From positions 1 to 64,000 of the forward strand of contig CAMNFR010000007.1 in assembly GCA_946537305.1 (NCBI GenBank): 64,000 bases of DNA, given 5' to 3'. The notes beneath the pieces were generated by a model that was given only the letters and a program-made list of their open reading frames with translations, ran no database searches and had not been told where the DNA came from. The DNA is from an uncultured Lachnospiraceae bacterium. GTDB taxonomy: Bacteria > Bacillota > Clostridia > Lachnospirales > Lachnospiraceae. Below are positions 52,157-59,852 of the stretch, piece by piece. Position numbers and translations under genes: made by a program. The stretch's first letter is position 1; every line of letters starts with the position of its first letter.

Positions 52157-54553
52157 TTACTGTATGCAGATCGTGCGGGACACCGTCTCGCCGACCTCAT
52201 CCTGCGTAACGGTAATGGTCAGTTCGCCGCCTTCACCGGCACGTACGATGGCCAGTGCCTCGCCGTAATAGGTATCCGTCGTATCCTCGGTATAATTACC
52301 GACCACGTAGGAATTGGCGCTGCCGAGACCCAGGAGCTCTCCGCCTTCCACCTCTACCTTCAGCATATGGCGCTCCAGCGGCTTCACAATACCGTTCTCA
52401 TCGGTGAATCTAAAACGGATATATCCAAGGCCATTCGCCTTCAGGGTCTCCTCCTCCGGTTCTATGCGCAGCTCCGTCTGCTCTGATGCGGATACCAGGC
52501 TGTATCTTCCGGATTCCCGTCCGATCTCATCATACTGGACCGCTGTCAGCTCGCCGGCCTCGTATGGCACCGTAAACAATGTCCGGGCCGTCTTGCTGGT
52601 TTTCTTTTTACCCACGCTCTGACCGTTCAGCAGAAGCTCGACCTCCGCTCCGCGGGAATAGACCTCTACCGTGGCCTTCATGCCCTCACACCCGTTCCAG
52701 GACCAGCTTTCCACGGCCTTAGTCAGGCTCCAGCCGGTCAGATTCGGGTTATCCGTGCGGTCCACGGGCTGCACGCCGATCAGCGGTCCGGCCTCCTGCT
52801 CCAGGGCAACCAGGGTGTAGGCCGCCTCGGCACGGCGCTTGCCGGTGATGTCGATACGGCCGTTGCCGCCGGTCATCTGTGTCTCATCCGCATCCATGTG
52901 ATAGTCGCCGTACTCCGGTGCTCCCATTCCGGTCTCCCCGATGTAATCCATGCCAGCCCACACAAAATCGCCGATGATCTGCGGATTGTCCTTCGCGATA
53001 TCCCAGAACAACCAGGCATCCTTACAGAAGGTCTCAGAACCCAGGATCAGGCGTCCGGGATACTTTTTCATATCCTTCTTATAGCGCCAGATGCCGTAGT
53101 TGTAGCCGGCAAGATCCATGTTGGCGTAGGCACCGCGCGTCTTCACGTCGCAGGGGTACAGGGTGGCGCCGAACTTCATGAACTTATCGCCCATAATACA
53201 GGCCAACTTGTTGTAGAACTCACTGCCAACGGCTGCTTTTTTCTTTTTCTTTCCCTCGGGCGCCGCAGCCGCTGCAGCCGCTTCCTTTTCGGCCTTTTCA
53301 TCACTGTAAACGCCGAAGCCGATGGAGCTCAGGAAATTGAAGAAAATGTTGATGCCGCAGGATACCGGTCTTGTGGGATCCAGCCCGTGCAGGTATTCCG
53401 TCATCTCCCCGGTAAAGGCAATGCCTTCGGGGCGGGCGGTCTCCGCGACTTCATTACCGGTGGAATACGCGATAACGGAGGGATGGTTGTAATCCTTCTC
53501 CACCATATCCCGCAGATCCTCTTTCCACCAGTCCTTCAGGTAGGTGACATAATCATATTTGGTCTTATGCATGGTCCAGGCATCCACGAACTCATCCATC
53601 ATAAGCATGCCAAGACGGTCACAGGCGTCCAGGATGGCTTTGGAGCACGGGTTATGGGCGGAACGCAGCGCGTTATAGCCGTTTTCCTTGTGAAGACGGA
53701 CCTTGCGTTCCTCTGCCTCCGGGAAGGCGCAGGCCCCAAGGAACCCATTGTCGTGATGAATGCAGGCGCCGCGCAGGATCACGCGTTCCCCGTTGATGGT
53801 CATGCCTTCGGCAGGGTTCCATTTCAGTTCCCGGATTCCGAAGGTCTCCTCCACCACGTCTTCTCCCAGTGTCACGCGGGCCGTGTACAGATTCGGATGC
53901 TCCGTATCCCACAGCTTTGCGTCCGGTACGGTGATGGTAAATCGAACCGTGGTCTTTGTGCTGGTAAATGCCTTGGATACGACCACATCTTCTCCGTCTA
54001 AGATGTCCACACCGATCCGTCCCGGATCGGAGACCTTTACGATGACCTCGATCTCGCCGGTCTTATAGTTCTTCGTGGTGATGCGGACACCATTTAACAG
54101 GATATGCGGCCCCCTGGCAGTCCACAGGCTCACCGGGCGGTAAATGCCGGTGCCGGAATACCAGCGGGAATTGGGCTGATCGCTGTTTCTGGCAATGACT
54201 TTCAGTTCGTTGTCTTCTCCGTACTTCAGCGCGCCGGAAAGATCCACATAAAAGTTCGTATAGCCATACGGGCGGAACGCGATCTGTTCCCCATTCAGCC
54301 ATACTTCTGCGTTGTGATAGACACCCTCAAACTCCAGTACGGTATCCATCTCCGCCCACTCTGCCGGCGCATAGATCGTTTTTGTATATTCGTAATCGCC
54401 CCCGATGTACCAGCCGATATTGCCCTCGCCTGCAGACTGCGGGCTGCGGGGCTCATCGATCATGGCATCGTGGGGGATCGTCACGATCTTTGGTTCTGTC
54501 TCTCTTGTGAGACAGCGTACGGTCCACGCGTCATTGATATAGGTTCTCTTCAT
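52157..54553 (-). CDS. GH2 beta-galactosidase (or related GH2 exo-glycosidase)
   Basis: 798 residues with the GH2 order: sugar-binding domain (PHDAMIDEPRSPQSAGEGNI, VYHNAEVWLNG), immunoglobulin-like domain, TIM barrel and a C-terminal Ig-like domain. The acid/base is Glu368 (STGNEV) and the nucleophile Glu507 (LGSETF). Residues 417-443 are an unusual Ala- and Lys-rich insert (KEAAAAAAAPEGKKKKKAA) within the barrel, probably a surface loop. No signal peptide. It lacks several residues of LacZ and belongs to the shorter Firmicutes type, so the sugar could be galactose, mannose or glucuronate. Galactose is preferred from context. Confidence 0.85.
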   Translation of the reverse strand: MKRTYINDAWTVRCLTRETEPKIVTIPHDAMIDEPRSPQSAGEGNIGWYIGGDYEYTKTIYAPAEWAEMDTVLEFEGVYHNAEVWLNGEQIAFRPYGYTNFYVDLSGALKYGEDNELKVIARNSDQPNSRWYSGTGIYRPVSLWTARGPHILLNGVRITTKNYKTGEIEVIVKVSDPGRIGVDILDGEDVVVSKAFTSTKTTVRFTITVPDAKLWDTEHPNLYTARVTLGEDVVEETFGIRELKWNPAEGMTINGERVILRGACIHHDNGFLGACAFPEAEERKVRLHKENGYNALRSAHNPCSKAILDACDRLGMLMMDEFVDAWTMHKTKYDYVTYLKDWWKEDLRDMVEKDYNHPSVIAYSTGNEVAETARPEGIAFTGEMTEYLHGLDPTRPVSCGINIFFNFLSSIGFGVYSDEKAEKEAAAAAAAPEGKKKKKAAVGSEFYNKLACIMGDKFMKFGATLYPCDVKTRGAYANMDLAGYNYGIWRYKKDMKKYPGRLILGSETFCKDAWLFWDIAKDNPQIIGDFVWAGMDYIGETGMGAPEYGDYHMDADETQMTGGNGRIDITGKRRAEAAYTLVALEQEAGPLIGVQPVDRTDNPNLTGWSLTKAVESWSWNGCEGMKATVEVYSRGAEVELLLNGQSVGKKKTSKTARTLFTVPYEAGELTAVQYDEIGRESGRYSLVSASEQTELRIEPEEETLKANGLGYIRFRFTDENGIVKPLERHMLKVEVEGGELLGLGSANSYVVGNYTEDTTDTYYGEALAIVRAGEGGELTITVTQDEVGETVSRTICIQ

Positions 54554-54607
54554 GTTGTCAACTCCTCATGTACACTCATGGTCTTCACAGAAACGACCAA
54601 ACCAAGT

Positions 54608-54637
54608 CCAGCCCCGCACGAAGCTGCACGGGGCTGG
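54608..54637 (-). terminator. Probable terminator after the small membrane protein
   Basis: CCAGCCCCG pairs perfectly with CGGGGCTGG, 14 bases after the stop on the minus strand. The following ACTTGGTTTGG is a poor T-run, so read-through into GH2 is expected. Confidence 0.5.
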
Positions 54638-54650
54638 AAAACAGTGTTAA

Positions 54651-55031
54651 TTACGCCTCTTTAGCGGCTCCGGCAAAGCTAGCCACCAGATACAGCAGCC
54701 AGGCAACGCCTGCCACCGCCACGAAGATCACCCAGCTCTGGATATCCGCGAAGGTATACAGACCGGAGATCACGTAGCCGATGGGATCCGCCATCACGGT
54801 GACGCTCCAGCCGATCCCGGCTGCTGCCAGCGCTGCCGCCACGGGGGCCGCCCAGTTGCAGATGGGCATCTTGGGTGCCAGAAGAGCACCGGCCAGGGCG
54901 ACTACGACCGCCGCTACCAGGAAGACATAGGTTTTCTGTGTGGTCACCATGGAGCTTCCGTACATCACAATACTTACAATGCCGACGATCGCGGCAAGGA
55001 TCTCAATATAAAATCCAGCACTCTTTTTCAT
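54651..55031 (-). CDS. Small four-helix membrane protein next to GH3
   Basis: 126 residues with four hydrophobic helices: IEILAAIVGIVSIVMYGSS, YVFLVAAVVVALAGALLAP, the PVAAALAAAGIGWSVTVM segment and VIFVAVAGVAWLLYLVASF. I recognise no named domain. It lies 15 bases after the GH3 gene, whose product has membrane segments at both ends, and so may be its membrane partner or chaperone. The start follows GGAGGAACGATGAT. The small size and close spacing make a structural role with GH3 the simplest reading, but this is inference. Confidence 0.72.
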   Translation of the reverse strand: MKKSAGFYIEILAAIVGIVSIVMYGSSMVTTQKTYVFLVAAVVVALAGALLAPKMPICNWAAPVAAALAAAGIGWSVTVMADPIGYVISGLYTFADIQSWVIFVAVAGVAWLLYLVASFAGAAKEA

Positions 55032-55046
55032 ATCATCGTTCCTCCC

Positions 55047-58000
55047 TTATGCTTTCTTCTTGGACTTCAGGCCCAGATACAGGAACAGGAGCGTCAGGAT
55101 CGCAAATGCTGCGTCACCCGCGTACAGAGCCGTCATCCACCAAGGAGTCACTTTCTTCATGACCGTGGTCTCGCTCAGGCCGTTGGCCGCGTTGGACTGG
55201 GCCAGGGAGTAGATCCAGTGCTTGATGCCGGTCTGCATCTGCTGCTGGAAGAAGGTATCCTTTGCGATGGCGTCCTTGGCATCCGTCATGGTACCAATGT
55301 TCGTATTCAGCCAGTTCGGGGTGTTGCCCAGCATGATTCCGCCGCCGCCGGCCACGGTATCACGCCAGTTCATGTAATCAGCACCATTGACCATGTCGGT
55401 TACCATACCGCCAAGATACCCCCACTCATTGCGGGCGATCTGCTCCAGAACGCCGCTGTGAGCACCAACAAATACGGTACCGATGCGGTTGAATGCCGTC
55501 ATGATGGAGGCAGTGGTGTTGTGGCTCATGGCCAGCTGGAATCCGCGAAGCTCATTCTCACGTCCTGCCTGCTCGGTCAGGAAGGTGGAGATACCGGAAC
55601 GGTTCAGTTCCTGATGGTTAAAGGCAAAGTGCTTTGCCTGAGCCAACAGGCCCTTGGACTGCATACCGCGGGTAACAGTCTCCGTCATGATAGCGACAAT
55701 AACAGAATCCTCGGAGTAGTACTCATGGTTTCTTGCGCAGTAAGGGGTCCGGTGCAGGTTGGTTCCGGGAGCGATGATGGTGGATTCCTTCGCGTAAAGG
55801 GCTTCTTCACCCATCAGCTGTCCCTCTCTCTCCACCAGTTCCTTGTTCAGGGTCGCTGCCACCACGGGCTCCGTGGGGAATACCGCCATGGAATATGCAG
55901 CTTCCGGCTGATCGGATACATAGGTAGGTGCAGAGGCATCCGCCTTCGTCCAGCGGGTCTTATAACCGGCCACCTGGTCAAACGCGAATCCGACCGGTCC
56001 GTCATTCATATAGGTTCTCGGCAGCATGACGGAGTCAATGTTCTCCAGGTCGTCGCCGCCGCACTCGATAAACTGCACAGCCTCGTCCAACGTCATCTGC
56101 TGTACCAGCTGATCCCATTTCTCATCCTCGAAAGGAGTCACGCCGACGATCTTGCCTTCATCATCGATATCCAGCATCTGGATAAAGGTCAGGCCGTTGT
56201 CCGCGCCCCAGGTCACGCCGTCACCATTTTCGGTGATCTCATAGTTGGAATCGGTCAGACCGACCATCATATCGGCGGTGGGCGTCAGGGTATCGATCGT
56301 GGTCCAGCCCTTGGTCCAGTCGGTACGGGTGGTGTACTCGATCGTATCCGGGATCAGATTGTTGATGTTGGCCTCCTGGAAGGCGTTCTGTACATTCTTG
56401 GAATAGGTCTCGATATCCGTCGCTGCCAGGTTCCATACCTGTACGCGCGCGGGATCGATATCGGACTCTTCATTCACCTTGATCAGCTTGGTGTCATCCA
56501 GGCCGGCCTTGACCGCCAGGATATCATTCAGAGCCGTGTGGGCATCGGTGCCGACGGAGAAGTAATAGTCACCGGCATCCAGCGTCCAGGCACCCTGTGT
56601 GCCGTCCGCCTTGACCGCGGTCTCATCATAGCTTGCCATTAGAGCCGGATCGATATCGATCGTGATGGTCTCGCTCGCACCGGGCTCCAGGATCTGGGTC
56701 TTGCCGAATCCTACCAGCTGAATGGCGGACTTTTCGATGCCGCCGGCGGTGTAAGGCGCCTGTACAAAGAGCTCTACGGAGTTCTTGCCGGCAACTGTAC
56801 CGGTATTGGTAACGGTAACGGTAGCGGTTCCGGTCTCACCCAAGGTAAGATCCACGGAATCCAGCTTGTTCGTGAAGGTCGTATAAGACAGACCAAATCC
56901 GAACGGATAAGAGATCTCGTTGGCATAGCTCCAGGCTGCGCCGGTGGAGGATCCTTCGGTGGCAGTGGCATTGCCCTGACCCAGCATCTCATCCTCGTAA
57001 CGGGTCTCATAGTACTTGTAGCCGTTGTAGATACCTTCGTTCTCTACCACGAACCAGTCGCCCTTGTTGGCCTCGGTCAGCTGAGGCACATCGCCTGCCG
57101 CCGCACCGGTCTGAGAATTGTTGCTGTACATGTACAGACCAAAGTTCATCATGGCCGGAGAAGAAGTAGAATTGATGGCGTAGGTGTCAGGCAGACGGCC
57201 GGAGGGGTTCGCATTACCTGCGAGAACATCCGCCACGCCGTAGAAGCCGTATTCACCGGGGGCGCCGACCCAGAGAATGGCGTCGATATCCGCATCATTC
57301 TTCAGGTCTTCCAGCTCCATGGGATTGTCCGCGTTGATCAGAACGATAACCTTGGTGCTGTGCTGCTTCGCCAGTTCGATCATATCCTTCTCGTACTGGG
57401 ACAGAGCCAGCGGACGCTCGAAGGCATCGCCGTCGGTAGCGCAGAACATGGTGGGCGCGTAGTCCGCTGCCTCGGAGCTGTCACGGGTGATCACACAGAC
57501 AGCAGCGGTTCCGTCCGCTGTTTTCAGAATGTCATCCGTGTACATAGAGGCCGGGATCTCACCGGTCATGTAGAACTGCGGAGGCTCATAAGCCGGGGTG
57601 AAAGCCGGAAGAAGGCCTGCGCCGGGGAAGAAGGTCTGTCTGGTATAAGCAAAAGCCTCTTCGCTGGCATAGAAGCCAACCATATCCATGTTTACATTGA
57701 AGCCTCTGGACATCAGGGCATCCGGGATTCCTGGATCATCCTGACCGGCGTCCGTATTTGCTGCCGCAGAAGAGCCGATCATACCGCCCTTACTGGGGAA
57801 CAGGCAGTTATGGCCCCACAGGGTCACTCCCTCAGAAGCAGCGTCCAGGGGAAGTGCCGCATTCTGATTCTTCAGCAGAACGCTTCCCTCAGCGCTGATC
57901 TGGGTCGCCAGATCTACGTTAGCCTGAACCAGGTCGCCCAGAGATTCAAACTCGGACTTGTAATAATATGTGTCCTGAGAGGCATCTCCGGTCTCCACCA

Positions 58001-58133
58001 GTTCAAAGCTGGATGTACCAAGACGTGTGTTGATGAATGCGGCTCTGCTGGGGGCATAGGATGTTGCCACCAGGCAGATTGCGCACAGAGAGGCCATAAT
58101 ACCGGCCAGACCGCGCATCAAACCTTTTTTCAT
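55047..58133 (-). CDS. Membrane-anchored GH3 glycosidase with permuted domain order
   Basis: 1028 residues. Residues 8-25 are a signal-anchor helix, and residues about 997-1022 (ALYAGDAAFAILTLLFLYLG) a second helix ending KSKKKA. The domain order is reversed from usual. SAEGSVLLKNQNAALPL near 80, normally the start of the second domain, comes first. A fibronectin-like domain follows (TGTVAGKNSVELFVQAPY). The TIM barrel comes last, with KHFAFNHQELN and the nucleophile near Asp913 (GGMVTDMVNGADYM). Permuted GH3 beta-glucosidases are known from Ruminococcus albus and Butyrivibrio. Facing outward, it could cut beta-glucosides or xylosides at the cell surface. The start follows AAAGGAGGAAACACAC. 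Confidence 0.88.
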   Translation of the reverse strand: MKKGLMRGLAGIMASLCAICLVATSYAPSRAAFINTRLGTSSFELVETGDASQDTYYYKSEFESLGDLVQANVDLATQISAEGSVLLKNQNAALPLDAASEGVTLWGHNCLFPSKGGMIGSSAAANTDAGQDDPGIPDALMSRGFNVNMDMVGFYASEEAFAYTRQTFFPGAGLLPAFTPAYEPPQFYMTGEIPASMYTDDILKTADGTAAVCVITRDSSEAADYAPTMFCATDGDAFERPLALSQYEKDMIELAKQHSTKVIVLINADNPMELEDLKNDADIDAILWVGAPGEYGFYGVADVLAGNANPSGRLPDTYAINSTSSPAMMNFGLYMYSNNSQTGAAAGDVPQLTEANKGDWFVVENEGIYNGYKYYETRYEDEMLGQGNATATEGSSTGAAWSYANEISYPFGFGLSYTTFTNKLDSVDLTLGETGTATVTVTNTGTVAGKNSVELFVQAPYTAGGIEKSAIQLVGFGKTQILEPGASETITIDIDPALMASYDETAVKADGTQGAWTLDAGDYYFSVGTDAHTALNDILAVKAGLDDTKLIKVNEESDIDPARVQVWNLAATDIETYSKNVQNAFQEANINNLIPDTIEYTTRTDWTKGWTTIDTLTPTADMMVGLTDSNYEITENGDGVTWGADNGLTFIQMLDIDDEGKIVGVTPFEDEKWDQLVQQMTLDEAVQFIECGGDDLENIDSVMLPRTYMNDGPVGFAFDQVAGYKTRWTKADASAPTYVSDQPEAAYSMAVFPTEPVVAATLNKELVEREGQLMGEEALYAKESTIIAPGTNLHRTPYCARNHEYYSEDSVIVAIMTETVTRGMQSKGLLAQAKHFAFNHQELNRSGISTFLTEQAGRENELRGFQLAMSHNTTASIMTAFNRIGTVFVGAHSGVLEQIARNEWGYLGGMVTDMVNGADYMNWRDTVAGGGGIMLGNTPNWLNTNIGTMTDAKDAIAKDTFFQQQMQTGIKHWIYSLAQSNAANGLSETTVMKKVTPWWMTALYAGDAAFAILTLLFLYLGLKSKKKA

Positions 58134-58159
58134 GTGTGTTTCCTCCTTTTTCTTTTATC

Positions 58160-59623
58160 TTAAGCCAGGTCGAATGAGATAAAATCAAACGTCCCCTTGC
58201 CTTCGATACTGAAATACAGTGCTTCCTTTTCGCCCAGGCCTTCGGGCAGATCGCCCACAAAGCCGTGCTCGTTCTTGCAGGTCCTCACCGGGATGCGGCA
58301 GATGATCTCGCCTTTTTCTTCCTTGCGGATCACCACATCGCAGTTGGTGCCGTAGCCCTGCAGGTTCACGCGGATCTTTCTTGTCTCGCGGAGATCAATA
58401 TATTTGAACGCCACCGTGCAGTCCGTGCAGAAATTGGATACGTACTGATCCGGACCGGTCTCACGGTCGGAGCCCTTCTGCGTAATGTAGGGGCTCTTTC
58501 CCTTCGGATATTTGATCATGGAAAGGAATCTGGTGCCGTTCTTTCCGTAGACCTGGCAGGCGCTGTAGGCCGGAATATGGCCCTTGCCGGCGAGCGGTCC
58601 GCGGTTCAAACCACAGGAGGTCATCTCCGCCTGATAGAATTTTCCATCCTCAAAGCGGATCTCCTCGGCGCAGGCCTGACGGGAGGACTGCTTGCGGTTG
58701 GTGTGGCGATGATAGAAAATATAGTATTTTCCTTCGATCTCGATCAGGCTGCCGTGGGTGTTGCCCGTATCCATATGCGCGTGCTTCACATCCGGCACAC
58801 CGGGAAGGCCGATATCGCCGCAGGAAATCAGAACGCCGCCGAACTCAAAACCGCCTGTGGGAGAATCGCTCACCGCATAGCAGAGATTGTGGCTGTTCAG
58901 GGAGCTGTATATAAAATAATACTTCCCGTTGAACTTGCGCATGGAGCTGGCTTCGCCGAAGGGCTGCGGCTCGTAGGGAGTGCCCTTGGCTTCCTCGCCG
59001 GTCAGCACGCCCAGATAGTTCAGCTCATCCCCGGAGATAACGGTCAGCATATCTTTGGTGTCGATCTCGAACCACATCGGGCCCTTCTTCGTGGGCTGTG
59101 ACCCATCCAGCAGAATGGGATTGCCGCCAAAAGCAAAACCGGTGTAGAGGTAAAGCCTGCCGTCATCATCCTTCAGGCAGCCGGGGTCGAACTGGAAGGG
59201 TTCATTCCGCTTGCCGATGGGGGTTCCGTCCGGATACTTTACGTAGCCGTAGAACTCATACTTGCCCGCAGGCTCATCGCACACGGCCACAGAGATCATC
59301 TTGGTGCCGCCCATGAAATAATACAGGTAGTAGCGGCCGTCATCTCCAACCACCATGTCCGGGGCAGCCAGACCATTTGTGATGCGGTTCTTCGGGGCCG
59401 CGGGGTCCTGCTCACGCTTAAAGATTACGCCATGATAGGTCCAGTTGCCCAGATCATCCACCGGAGCTGACCAGCACACATAATCGCCCAGGCAGAAGTT
59501 GATGCCGTTAAACAGATCATGAGATCCGTAGACATACACCCGCCCGTCCACGATATGCGGCTCCGCATCCGGCACATACTCCCAGCTGGGAAGGTACGGA
59601 TTAAAAGCCTGTTTGGTTTTCAT
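58160..59623 (-). CDS. GH43 arabinofuranosidase/xylosidase with C-terminal beta domain
   Basis: 487 residues. The five-bladed propeller has YVPDAEPHIVDGRVYVYGSH with the base Asp, NGLAAPDMVVGDDGRYYLYY with the pKa-modulating Asp, and FGEASSMRKFNGKYYFIYSS with the acid Glu. From about 360 a carbohydrate-binding-like beta domain follows, ending KGTFDFISFDLA. No signal peptide is visible, so it is probably cytoplasmic. It is the first gene after the operator-containing promoter at 59688-59737, and GH3 follows 27 bases after it. The start has AAAGGAGGCGTGT before it. Arabinoside or xyloside specificity cannot be decided from sequence. Confidence 0.86.
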   Translation of the reverse strand: MKTKQAFNPYLPSWEYVPDAEPHIVDGRVYVYGSHDLFNGINFCLGDYVCWSAPVDDLGNWTYHGVIFKREQDPAAPKNRITNGLAAPDMVVGDDGRYYLYYFMGGTKMISVAVCDEPAGKYEFYGYVKYPDGTPIGKRNEPFQFDPGCLKDDDGRLYLYTGFAFGGNPILLDGSQPTKKGPMWFEIDTKDMLTVISGDELNYLGVLTGEEAKGTPYEPQPFGEASSMRKFNGKYYFIYSSLNSHNLCYAVSDSPTGGFEFGGVLISCGDIGLPGVPDVKHAHMDTGNTHGSLIEIEGKYYIFYHRHTNRKQSSRQACAEEIRFEDGKFYQAEMTSCGLNRGPLAGKGHIPAYSACQVYGKNGTRFLSMIKYPKGKSPYITQKGSDRETGPDQYVSNFCTDCTVAFKYIDLRETRKIRVNLQGYGTNCDVVIRKEEKGEIICRIPVRTCKNEHGFVGDLPEGLGEKEALYFSIEGKGTFDFISFDLA

Positions 59624-59687
59624 ACACGCCTCCTTTTGTGGTTTTGTGATCCTTTACGATTTTTCATACGACGAGACTATTATAATA

Positions 59688-59729
59688 GACCGTGATAACA
59701 TGCCCGAATTATAGCATATTATCACGGTC
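59688..59729. promoter_or_regulatory. Operator-like inverted repeat over the GH43 promoter
   Basis: GACCGTGATAA (59688-59698) and TTATCACGGTC (59719-59729) are perfect 11-bp inverted halves 20 bases apart. One half lies in the promoter spacer and the other just after the -10 element, the arrangement expected for a repressor. Confidence 0.65.
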
Positions 59730-59737
59730 TTATGCAA
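59708..59737 (-). promoter_or_regulatory. Promoter of the GH43-GH3-GH2 run
   Basis: TTGCAT, 18 bases, then a perfect TATAAT on the minus strand, about 85 bases before the GH43 start. A second TATAAT-like sequence (ATTATAATAG) lies just downstream. Confidence 0.72.
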
Positions 59738-59852
59738 AAAGAATCGTGAAATGTTTGTTTTTTTACGCAATCTGTCATCCTATCACGTTCATGCAGGATT
59801 TTTTACAAATGCTATCGTCCCCCCTCGTTTGTCAGGAGGATTATTTCCGGCA

